A DNA stretch of 43,461 nt, from assembly GCA_938030665.1 (NCBI GenBank), contig CALHHY010000085.1, positions 1 to 43,461 of the forward strand, given 5' to 3'. The DNA is from an uncultured Litoreibacter sp. Lineage in GTDB: Bacteria > Pseudomonadota > Alphaproteobacteria > Rhodobacterales > Rhodobacteraceae. This document shows, one piece after another, positions 16,891-23,939 of the stretch. The notes under the pieces are model-generated. The model was not told the origin of the DNA, did no database searches, and saw nothing but the letters and a program-made list of their open reading frames with translations. The first letter of the stretch is position 1. Each line of letters begins with the position of its first letter. The position numbers were made by a program, and so were the translations under genes.

Positions 16891-18032
16891 GGCAAGACCG
16901 GGAGGATTGGGCCCGCTGGCGTGCTGAGATAACGCGCGCCGTCGACCGTAATCACAATGTTTTCCTCATGCACCATCATCTTGTCGGGCGTGACCTGAAC
17001 GCCCGGTTCTAGCGTCAGCACCATGCCGGGGGCCAGCACCGTTTGATCAGCCGGGATCAGGGAAGGCCATTCGGTCAGCTGCATGCCTAGCCCATGGCCC
17101 AGCCGCCCCGCATCGCTGCCTCCAGCACCGCCGGAGCAGATGTGGTCCATGGCCGCGAATACCTCGGCCCCTGTGGCACCCGGTCTTGCGGCCTCAAAGC
17201 CGGCCTCGGTTGCCTTGATCAGCAGCGCATGCGCGTCCTGGGCGGTTTGCGAGGCCGCGCCAATCGCAAAATTGCGGTCGAAATCACAGAAATAGCCGTC
17301 CACTACCAGCCCCGTGTCGAGCATCAGGATATCGCCTTCTTGCAGCGGGGCGTCAGTAGCGGGCGAGATCACGCAGCCATAGCCATCCTGCCCCGCCGCC
17401 CCGGCAAGGTAGGGAACGTAATCCGCGCCTTCTTCAAGGCAGAGCATCTGGAAGGCGCGAAATACCTCCGAAAGCGGGCGGCCCTCGCGTGCGATCTCCG
17501 GCACCCGCGCGAAGGCCCTGTCCGCGACGGCGCAGGCGGCGGCGATTTTGGCGACCTCCGCCTCTGATTTGATCAGGCGCAGGGTGCGGGTGATGTTGGC
17601 GTCATCGCGCAAAGCCACCGCGTCGCGTATGGCGTCCAGCGTGGCGAGCGGCATCCGGGCGTGGCTTTCCATACCATGCGCCATGCCCACGGGTTGGCCG
17701 CCGTTGCAGACCTCCCGTAGGGTCGTAATCAGCAGCGACACCCCGTCATCGGACAGGTCAGGCGCCCGCCAGCAACGGATGTCGCGCACCCAGCTTTGCC
17801 CCATAAGCGCCGCCCCGATGGAAGGGATCACCGCAATCGGCGCGCCGGCAGCCGGCAGGACCAGAAACCAGGGGCGGGTCGGGCTTTCCCAGAACCGGGT
17901 CAGGAAGCCCGTATAGTAGCGAATCTCGTCCTCGGTCGTCAGCAGCAGCGCGCCCAGCCCCGCCTCGGCCATCCGGGCCTGGGCGGCCGCGCAGCGGGCT
18001 TCAAATTCCGCCGTCGCAAAGCCGCGCGTCAA
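16887..18032 (-). CDS. M24-family metallopeptidase (aminopeptidase P / prolidase-like)
   Basis: A 381-residue 'pita-bread' peptidase with an N-terminal creatinase-like domain ('TTEDEIRYYTGFLTRFWESP') and the catalytic domain. The five metal ligands are visible: Asp in 'DILMLDTGLVVDG', Asp in 'YFCDFDRNFAIG', His in 'GRLGHGLGMQLTEWPSLIP', Glu in 'LTLEPGVQV' and Glu in 'MVHEENIVI'. This intact site argues against ectoine hydrolase (EutD/DoeA), which belongs to the same fold but has lost these ligands. I chose TTG 18032, preceded by GAGGGG five bases upstream and overlapping the previous stop as TTGA; the longer open frame encodes an Arg/Gly-rich tail unlike the family. Confidence 0.87.
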   Translation of the reverse strand: MTRGFATAEFEARCAAAQARMAEAGLGALLLTTEDEIRYYTGFLTRFWESPTRPWFLVLPAAGAPIAVIPSIGAALMGQSWVRDIRCWRAPDLSDDGVSLLITTLREVCNGGQPVGMAHGMESHARMPLATLDAIRDAVALRDDANITRTLRLIKSEAEVAKIAAACAVADRAFARVPEIAREGRPLSEVFRAFQMLCLEEGADYVPYLAGAAGQDGYGCVISPATDAPLQEGDILMLDTGLVVDGYFCDFDRNFAIGAASQTAQDAHALLIKATEAGFEAARPGATGAEVFAAMDHICSGGAGGSDAGRLGHGLGMQLTEWPSLIPADQTVLAPGMVLTLEPGVQVTPDKMMVHEENIVITVDGARYLSTPAGPILPVLP

Positions 18033-19045
18033 GCGGGCCCCTCGCTGAGGATGCACAGGGCCCGCGCGCCCTGGTCCAGCCCGAATCGGCCCGCCGCGCA
18101 CATCAGCGCCGCGACACCCGCCCCGCCAGAGGGGGAGGTTTCAAGCCCGTGGCGGGCCATCTGTGGCAGGCAGGCGGCGACCTCGCTATCTTGCAGAGTG
18201 CAGAACCAATCCGCGTCCCGTGCGAGGCCCTTCAGCGCGATCAGCGACGGCTCTTTGCAGTCCAGCCGACCCATGTCGGAAACCGGCCCGTCCGTGCGCA
18301 CAAACTCCCCCGCCTGGATGGAGTTCATCAACGCAGGCGCGGCATCAGGCTCCACCACGATGATGACGGGGCCGTCACCCCATCTCGCGCGGATGGCGGC
18401 GGCGCAGGCACCGGCCAGCCCGCCAACGCCTGCCTGCAGAAAGACATGGGTGGGCATGCTTGTGATCTGGTTGAACACCTCTGCCATCATGCACAGATAC
18501 CCCTCCATCACGCGGCGGGGGGCTTCCGTATAGCCGGGCCAGGAGCTGTCAGAGAGCAACCGCCACCCGTTATCTGCCGCAGCCTTTGCCGCCGCCGCCA
18601 TGCTGTCTTCGTAAATCTGGCCCTCGCGGCGCACCTCCGCCCCCTCGGCGCGCAGCCGGTCGGCGAAGCTGTCTGGCACGCTCTCGGCGATGTAGATGAC
18701 GGCCTTCGCCCCAAAAACGCGGGCGCCTGCAGCCACTGAAAGGCCATGGTTGCCCGCGCTGGCCGTTACATAGGTTTGAGAGGCCGCATCAGGTTCGCTT
18801 GCGATCACATAGGCCGCGCCAAGCGCCTTGAAGCTGCCCAGCCCCATCCGGCTGCGCTCGTCCTTGACGCTGAGCCGCGCCACATCCGTCAGCCTGTCGG
18901 CATTGACCAGCGGGGTCGTGGCTGCGACGGGGCAGCGCGCCAGTAGGTCGCGGGGGCGGGTCATGTCGGTGCTGGGAAACGGGATATCGTCGGGCAAATC
19001 GATGGCCCGCGCGGCATGTCGATACGGGTTTTCTAATACGTTCAT
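18029..19045 (-). CDS. diaminopropionate ammonia-lyase-like PLP enzyme
   Basis: A 338-residue fold-type II PLP enzyme. The PLP lysine lies in 'KDERSRMGLGSFKALGAAYV' (about residues 58-77), a motif closer to diaminopropionate ammonia-lyase (DpaL) than to threonine dehydratase. Further matches are 'ASAGNHGLSVAAGARVFGA', 'SWPGYTEAPRRVMEGY', 'PTHVFLQAGVGGLAGACAAA', 'IIVVEPDAAPALMNSIQAG' and the C-terminal 'LETSPSGGAGVAALM'. It is shorter than the roughly 400 residues usual for DpaL. Start ATG 19045 gives the family N-terminus. It is the first gene of a leftward operon with an M24 peptidase and a maleate-isomerase-like gene. EutB of ectoine catabolism is an alternative assignment. Confidence 0.85.
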   Translation of the reverse strand: MNVLENPYRHAARAIDLPDDIPFPSTDMTRPRDLLARCPVAATTPLVNADRLTDVARLSVKDERSRMGLGSFKALGAAYVIASEPDAASQTYVTASAGNHGLSVAAGARVFGAKAVIYIAESVPDSFADRLRAEGAEVRREGQIYEDSMAAAAKAAADNGWRLLSDSSWPGYTEAPRRVMEGYLCMMAEVFNQITSMPTHVFLQAGVGGLAGACAAAIRARWGDGPVIIVVEPDAAPALMNSIQAGEFVRTDGPVSDMGRLDCKEPSLIALKGLARDADWFCTLQDSEVAACLPQMARHGLETSPSGGAGVAALMCAAGRFGLDQGARALCILSEGPA

Positions 19046-19149
19046 CGGCCAAGGTACCCTCTTCGCGGCGCTCCAACACATGAGGCCTCGTTGGCCGCAG
19101 AGTTTAAGCACCAAAATGCAAACCGGCAAACGCCTCTTTTGTCCTATCA

Positions 19150-19186
19150 CGTGCTAGGCACGCTTTATATCAGGTGCCTTGACCTG
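19150..19186. promoter_or_regulatory. two adjacent inverted repeats upstream of the ammonia-lyase operon
   Basis: CGTGCTAGGCACG (19150-19162, 5-bp perfect arms around TAG) and CAGGTGCCTTGACCTG (19171-19186, 5-bp arms, 6-base spacer) lie nine bases apart in the 173-base gap between ureG and the ammonia-lyase gene. Neither is followed by a clear T run on the minus strand, so operator sites are more likely than a ureG terminator. No regulator gene for this operon was found next to it. Confidence 0.35.
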
Positions 19187-19218
19187 TTTTTGAGGGAGCG
19201 ACGTTGCTGGGCGCCGAC

Positions 19219-19833
19219 CTATCGCAACCCACCTATGTCGCGGATGTGACCAAGCACAGTATCAACGCCCTGCCCATGGCGGACCTGTGCGAACACGAAA
19301 GGGCGCCCCGCCCGCATCTTGGTCGCGTCGCGCTCCATCACTTTCAAGGAGGCACCGACATGGGGGGCGAGGTCGGTCTTATTGATCACCAGAATGTCCG
19401 AGCGGGTGATTGCGGGGCCGCCTTTGCGCGGAATCTCCTCCCCTGCGGCGACATCGATGACGTAGATCGTCAGATCGGCAAGCTCGGGCGAGAAGGTGGC
19501 GCTGAGGTTGTCGCCGCCGCTTTCGATCAGCACGGCGTCAAGATCCGGGAAATCCTCATTCAGCGCGTCAATTGCGGCCAGGTTGATGGAGGCATCTTCC
19601 CGAATGGCGGTATGTGGGCACCCTCCGGTTTCCACCCCGCGGATGCGGTCTGAAGGGAGGGCCTGCATCCGCACCAGCGCCTCCGCATCCTCCTGCGTGT
19701 AGATGTCATTGGTCACCACCGCCACTGAATGGGTGTCGCGCAAGGCCCGGCACAACGCCGCCGTCAGCGAGGTCTTGCCCGCGCCAACCGGCCCGCCGAT
19801 GCCGATGCGCAATGGCCCGTTTGTCTGTGTCAT
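19219..19833 (-). CDS. ureG: urease accessory GTPase UreG
   Basis: A 204-residue SIMIBI-class GTPase. It has the P-loop '[20 protein letters not shown]' (residues 9-28), '[17 protein letters not shown]', the metal-binding '[18 protein letters not shown]' (Cys-Pro-His), '[19 protein letters not shown]' and the base-recognition motif '[12 protein letters not shown]'. UreG delivers nickel to apo-urease with UreE, UreF and UreD/H using GTP. It is the last gene of the ureEFG group, 13 bases after ureF. No urease structural gene is in the window. Confidence 0.97.
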   Translation of the reverse strand: MTQTNGPLRIGIGGPVGAGKTSLTAALCRALRDTHSVAVVTNDIYTQEDAEALVRMQALPSDRIRGVETGGCPHTAIREDASINLAAIDALNEDFPDLDAVLIESGGDNLSATFSPELADLTIYVIDVAAGEEIPRKGGPAITRSDILVINKTDLAPHVGASLKVMERDATKMRAGRPFVFAQVRHGQGVDTVLGHIRDIGGLR

Positions 19834-19846
19834 TGTCTGCTCGCCT

Positions 19847-20482
19847 TCAGGTCTGAAAAATCCGGTGGCCCATCATCTCGTGCCGCATCGAGGCCACATC
19901 CGCCGCCCAGACCGAGCCGCCGATATCGTTCAGCGTCAGCCGTTCCGTCTGCGCGCGCACTTCGTCGCAAACATCGCTGAGCGCATGTATCATCGCTTGC
20001 GCGTTGGTTTGGCCAAGCGGGCTGAGCCGCTGTGCGCAGCCGACAAGGTTGGCCATGAAGGCGTGCAGGTAGGCCCCCGTCACGGCGCCCAAAGGCAGTG
20101 CGCGTTCGCGGGCCGCCGCACCAAGCGCCACGGGATAGATCAGCGTTGGCAGGTCAATGCGAAACGCGCCCCCGAGCACCTTGCAGAAAGCCGCGCCTTG
20201 ACGGTCGGTCTCCAGCAGCCGTTCGGCCGAGGGCGCAAGGCCGCGACCAAGCGCGTCGGCTTCTTCGAGCAATCCGCCGAAGCCCGCGCGCAGCAAGATC
20301 GCGTCGTTGCGGCCTGCGCCATGGCGCAGAATGTCCTCGATCCAGTCCTGCACATTCAGATCCGGGGCCTCGTCCAGCGCGGCCTCAAGCCCGTGGCTGT
20401 AGCTATACGCTCCCACGGGGAAGGCCGGCGACAGCCATTGGGTGACCAGCATCATGTCGCTGTAGCTGAGCTTAGTGTCCAT
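19847..20482 (-). CDS. ureF: urease accessory protein UreF
   Basis: A 211-residue helical protein with the UreF signature '[20 protein letters not shown]' near the N-terminus and '[20 protein letters not shown]' in the middle. UreF bridges UreD/H and UreG in the nickel-insertion complex. ATG 20482 is chosen because it is preceded by AAAGGA and starts with '[11 protein letters not shown]'; an in-frame ATG seven codons earlier (20503) lacks a good ribosome binding site. The chosen start overlaps the end of ureE by 11 bases. Confidence 0.95.
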   Translation of the reverse strand: MDTKLSYSDMMLVTQWLSPAFPVGAYSYSHGLEAALDEAPDLNVQDWIEDILRHGAGRNDAILLRAGFGGLLEEADALGRGLAPSAERLLETDRQGAAFCKVLGGAFRIDLPTLIYPVALGAAARERALPLGAVTGAYLHAFMANLVGCAQRLSPLGQTNAQAMIHALSDVCDEVRAQTERLTLNDIGGSVWAADVASMRHEMMGHRIFQT

Positions 20483-20993
20483 GATGGGGTCCTTTCGGCG
20501 CATCTATGCGATGCGTCTCGGTGTGGTGGTGGTGGGCATCGCCACCCGGCGGATGGGTGTGGCTGTGGTCATGCCCATGGGTGCGGCCATGCCCGTAGGC
20601 CCCGCCTTCCGGTGTGAACGGCGCGGTGACGTCGTGTACCGTGGCACCCAGCCGGGTCATCAGGTCGCGGATCACGTGGTCGGGCTGGACCAGCACCCGC
20701 GCGGGCTCGATCTGGGCGGGGCAATGTCGGTTGCCGATATGCCAGACAAGGCGCATCAGGTCCGGGCTGGTGATCTCCATCAGTGGCTCCTCGGCGGGCA
20801 GCACGGCGACATGGCGGCCATCCTCCAGCGCGAAGGCCTGGCCTGCCTCCAGCGAGGTGGTGCGCGGCAGGTCCACCAGAAACGGCTCGCCCGTATCGGT
20901 GCGCAGCACCTTGCGGCGCAAAAACCGGTCCTCGTAGCTGAGAGTGCAGGTCGTGTCGCCTGCATGGGTAACCACGTTTTGGCTGACCAGCAT
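20472..20993 (-). CDS. ureE: urease accessory nickel chaperone UreE
   Basis: A 173-residue nickel metallochaperone. The N-terminal domain has 'VVTHAGDTTCTLSYEDRF', and the C-terminal domain has the conserved metal-site stretch 'LVWHIGNRHCPAQIEPARVL' plus 'DHVIRDLMTRLGA'. The final 40 residues are a His-rich tail ('YGHGRTHGHDHSHTHPPGG', then four consecutive His and a terminal HHGH) for nickel binding or storage. ATG 20993 is chosen; it lies five bases after the M20 hydrolase stop with a GGGGTGA ribosome binding site. A longer open frame upstream is inside the preceding gene. Confidence 0.95.
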   Translation of the reverse strand: MLVSQNVVTHAGDTTCTLSYEDRFLRRKVLRTDTGEPFLVDLPRTTSLEAGQAFALEDGRHVAVLPAEEPLMEITSPDLMRLVWHIGNRHCPAQIEPARVLVQPDHVIRDLMTRLGATVHDVTAPFTPEGGAYGHGRTHGHDHSHTHPPGGDAHHHHTETHRIDAPKGPHHGH

Positions 20994-20998
20994 GCCGG

Positions 20999-22171
20999 TC
21001 ACCCCGCCAGACGCTGTTCGGCCAGGGTCACCCAGTAGGAACATCCAAGCGGGATGATCTCGTCGTTGAAGTCATATTCGGGGTGGTGCAGCCCGGCGGA
21101 GGGGCCGTTGCCGATCTGGATATAGGCGCCCGCACAGGCCTGCAGCATGTAGGCGAAATCCTCGCCGCCGGTGACACGCGGGGCGTCGGGGTTCACCTGC
21201 GCCTCGCCTGCCACCGCGCGGGCGGCGGCGACGCAATGGTCCGTCTCAAGCACGTGGTTCGCCATGGAGGGGTAGGGGATTTCATCGCCGATCACCGTGG
21301 CCATCGCACCGTAGCTTTCCGCGGTCAGCCGCGCGATGTCGCGGATGCGTTGCAGGGCGGTCTGACGCAGCCCCTCGTCAAAGCTGCGCAGGGTACCGCG
21401 TAGCTCCACATGTTCGGGGATGACATTATAGGCGTCGGTTTCGGTGCGAAAGCTCGTGACGGAGACGACAAGCGGTTGCTGCGGATCCGCGTTGCGCGAC
21501 ACGATGGATTGCAGCGCCATTACAATGGCCGAACCCACAAGCGTGGTGTCCACCGTGTTATTTGGCCGCGCCGCATGGCCGCCTTTGCCCTGCACCTTGA
21601 TCGTGAAACTGTCGCAGGCCGCGTAGAACGGCCCGGGCCGGATCGCAAACTCGCCTTGGGGGACGACCGGGGAATTGTGCATGCCGTAGATCTCAGTAAT
21701 GCCGAACTGGTCAATCAGCCCGTCTTGCACCATGGCGTCGGCACCTGCGCCGCCTTCTTCAGCGGGCTGGAAGATGACGGCGACGGTCCCCTCGAACTGA
21801 CGCGTTTCGGCCAGGTATTGCGCGGCCCCGAGCAGCATGGCGGTATGCCCGTCATGGCCGCAGGCGTGCATCTTGCCGGGCGTGGTGGAGGCATGCGCGG
21901 CCCCCGTCGCCTCAAAAATCGGCAGCGCGTCCATATCCGCCCGCAAACCGATGGTTTTGGCGCCGGGGCCGTTCTTGCCGTGGATCAGGCCAACGACACC
22001 GGTGCGCCCCAACCCCTCGACCACCTCGTCGCAGCCAAAGGACCTTAGTTTTTCCGCGACAATGCCAGAGGTCCGATGCGTGTCATAAAGCAGCTCCGGA
22101 TGCGCGTGAAAGTCCCGCCGCCAGGCGGTGATATCGGGGTGCAATTCAGCGAAACGGTTGCGGATCGGCAT
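20999..22171 (-). CDS. M20-family amidohydrolase (hippurate hydrolase-like)
   Basis: A 390-residue metal-dependent amidohydrolase. It shows 'ITAWRRDFHAHPELLYDTHR', the metal-site Asp in 'IGLRADMDALPIFE', Cys/His in 'GKMHACGHDGHTAMLL', paired Glu in 'VIFQPAEEGGAGAD', 'IYGMHNSPVVPQGEFA' and a late His in 'SAGLHHPEYDFND'. The family cleaves N-acyl amino acids such as hippurate and N-acetyl-amino acids. It is immediately upstream of ureE (five-base gap) and probably shares a transcript with ureEFG. Release of an amine-containing product feeding nitrogen metabolism would explain this, but that is inference. Confidence 0.92.
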   Translation of the reverse strand: MPIRNRFAELHPDITAWRRDFHAHPELLYDTHRTSGIVAEKLRSFGCDEVVEGLGRTGVVGLIHGKNGPGAKTIGLRADMDALPIFEATGAAHASTTPGKMHACGHDGHTAMLLGAAQYLAETRQFEGTVAVIFQPAEEGGAGADAMVQDGLIDQFGITEIYGMHNSPVVPQGEFAIRPGPFYAACDSFTIKVQGKGGHAARPNNTVDTTLVGSAIVMALQSIVSRNADPQQPLVVSVTSFRTETDAYNVIPEHVELRGTLRSFDEGLRQTALQRIRDIARLTAESYGAMATVIGDEIPYPSMANHVLETDHCVAAARAVAGEAQVNPDAPRVTGGEDFAYMLQACAGAYIQIGNGPSAGLHHPEYDFNDEIIPLGCSYWVTLAEQRLAG

Positions 22172-23359
22172 GGGAGGCTCCGAGTTACGGGACGTCTTTC
22201 GATCAAGCTAGCGCGTTCGGTGCGGGGCGGAAACCGGGTTTTGGGAGTGGGCTGGGGCTGCCTGACCGGAGGCCTGGTATAAGGAAAAAGTTAACCTCGA
22301 CGTCGCGCTCAATCGGCGTTTCCTTGTTAGGCGGCCTATTGATCCAGCGAACTCCTGGTTTTTTCAGCCATGATGGGGCGCACGCAAAGGCTGATTTACG
22401 TCAAAGACCGCCCCAAAAGGTTGGAAAGCGGTGATATATTAGCCGCTTGGCTGCAAAAAAGCCGAATGATTGGGCAATGCAGGGTCGCGGCGGGGCGTCA
22501 GAGGTGCACTGCTCGCTCAACCCGGCTTCCTCGGCTCTGATCGAGGGCGCAGGACATTTAAGGTTCCGGGGCTTCGGGCGCAGCTGGTCCGGGAGATGTC
22601 GCTGCGCGGCGACAGAATGACTATGGCGAATTCATGAATCAGCGCCCTTGGGCCAGTTTGATGGGGCATCGGCGACCAATATGGACGCGCTGTTGATCCC
22701 GGCCGGGGGCAGGGTGGATACGACTGCGCTGATCGTCGGGGACTGCTCCGATGGCAATGACGCGGCGATCATCAAAGTCGAGGGTGACCTCAAGAGCCTC
22801 GCTGCCAAACCCGTCAACCAGATGGAGCTGACAGTGTCGCATTGCCTGCGGGCGCATGCTGGACCGTGCTGGTCTGTCAGACGCCGACCTTCGGGCGTCA
22901 TCAACACGTCTGACGCGGGTATGATTTTGGGATCCTCGACCGATGGTGTTGAGGCCGTGGTGACCTAGGAACTCGCTGGTGTCGAGCATTCCTGAGAACC
23001 CGTCAGCCACGAAGCACATGGACCGCTCTGACATCGTCGGCTAGATCATCGACCTGGTGGTCGCCATATCGGCCGTAACCACAGCCATGGGGATCGCCTG
23101 CACAGCCATATGCCCGATGCCGACAAACCGGAGGAGCTGCAGGTCCTGATTACGGAATTCACCGACGGGTTTGTCGCCGCCACGGACAGGATGTCATATC
23201 TGCGTCTGGCCGCCACCGCCTATGACGTTGAGGTCAAACGGGGCAAACGGGCGGAGCAGTTCTCTGGCTGGACCGCCTCTGCGATTGCTTTTGTCTTCGC
23301 CCGTCCCTTCTGACATAGAAGCCGAAGACAATATTGAAACAACTCATAAGCGTAGTGGT
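22172..23359. other. 1.2-kb stretch without an intact gene (possible decayed gene)
   Basis: No open frame with a convincing family match or ribosome binding site was found. Both strands contain medium frames of about 60-130 codons (for example 22648-22968 and 23110-23313 on the plus strand), but none resembles a family I know and stops interrupt continuity between them. Codon positions remain GC-biased, so this may be the remains of one or more genes. An FNR-type box lies at 22391-22404. I could not identify the ancestral gene, inverted-repeat ends or a transposase. Confidence 0.5.
22391..22404 (-). promoter_or_regulatory. candidate FNR/CRP-type binding site
   Basis: Read on the minus strand, TTGACGTAAATCAG closely matches the FNR-family consensus TTGAT-N4-ATCAA (FnrL and Dnr type in Rhodobacterales). 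It lies 220 bases upstream of the M20/ureEFG operon (minus strand) and faces the gene-poor stretch on the plus strand. An AT-rich TATATT at 22435-22440 could be a -10 box for plus-strand transcription, though the spacing is not the classical one. Which gene, if any, it serves is unknown. Confidence 0.4.
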
Positions 23360-23875
23360 ATGGATTCTACAGACGGCAAATATCATTTTTACTGGTCCGG
23401 CCCTTTCAGCCAATGGCAACACTCTGAGTTCGAGATGGACGGACGCCGTTTTGTGACCGCTGAACAAGCCATGATGTACGCCAAGGCAATCTTGTTTGAA
23501 GATGAGCAAACAGCGGCGCTTATCTTGAAAGCCAAGGACCCAGGACGGCAAAAAGCATTGGGGCGGCGTGTGAAGAATTTCAATGACGCTGGGTGGGATG
23601 AAAAAAAGTACCGGATCGTGTATCGCATCAACCTGGAAAAGTTCCGCCAAAACAAAGGGCTGCGTCGAAAACTGTTTCAAACGGGAGACCGCAAGCTGGT
23701 AGAAGCCAGTCCCGTGGATTTTGTCTGGGGGATCGGCCTTGATGCCGCCGCTGCGAATAAGACCCCGGAAATGGATTGGCCGGGGCAGAACCTTCTGGGC
23801 AAGATACTTACCAAGGTCCGGGGCGAGTTGCGGGTGACTTTCCCCGATGAGGTCGCTGAAGTTTCAGTCTGCTAG
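23360..23875 (+). CDS. NADAR-domain protein (YbiA/DUF1768 family)
   Basis: A 171-residue single-domain protein matching NADAR along its length: 'YHFYWSGPFSQWQHSEFEMD' at the N-terminus, 'FVTAEQAMMYAKAILFEDE', 'KNFNDAGWDEKKYRIVYRIN', 'KFRQNKGLRRKLFQTGDRKL', 'LVEASPVDFVWGIGLDA' and 'GQNLLGKILTKVRGEL'. NADAR proteins cleave N-glycosidic bonds in ADP-ribose-linked or riboflavin-pathway compounds; some reverse guanine ADP-ribosylation as antitoxins to DarT-type toxins. No toxin-like gene is next to it. The start ATG 23360 fits the family. The gene is richer in A and T than its neighbours and adjoins a gene-poor stretch, which suggests transfer. It converges on the flavoprotein gene. Confidence 0.93.
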   Translation: MDSTDGKYHFYWSGPFSQWQHSEFEMDGRRFVTAEQAMMYAKAILFEDEQTAALILKAKDPGRQKALGRRVKNFNDAGWDEKKYRIVYRINLEKFRQNKGLRRKLFQTGDRKLVEASPVDFVWGIGLDAAAANKTPEMDWPGQNLLGKILTKVRGELRVTFPDEVAEVSVC

Positions 23876-23880
23876 ACAAG

Positions 23881-23918
23881 TCAAACCCCGCAGCTAGACG
23901 CGGGGCGCCGAGGTTTGA
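23881..23918. terminator. possible bidirectional terminator hairpin
   Basis: An inner stem CCCCGC (23886-23891) / GCGGGG (23900-23905) is flanked by a further complementary pair TCAAAC (23881-23886) / GTTTGA (23913-23918). It lies between the convergent NADAR and flavoprotein genes, where a terminator is expected. There is no clean T run after the stem, so it is a weak candidate. Confidence 0.45.
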
Positions 23919-23939
23919 TTGTGCCATTAGGGGGCGGCC

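Noticed and set aside
16887-18032. Assignment of the M24 protein as ectoine hydrolase EutD/DoeA.
   Set aside because: All five metal ligands are present, whereas ectoine hydrolases lack them. The eutE and transporter genes are also missing.
22648-23313. The open frames in the gene-poor stretch as real small genes.
   Set aside because: No ribosome binding sites or family resemblance were found, and frames overlap on both strands. They were left as a possibly decayed region.
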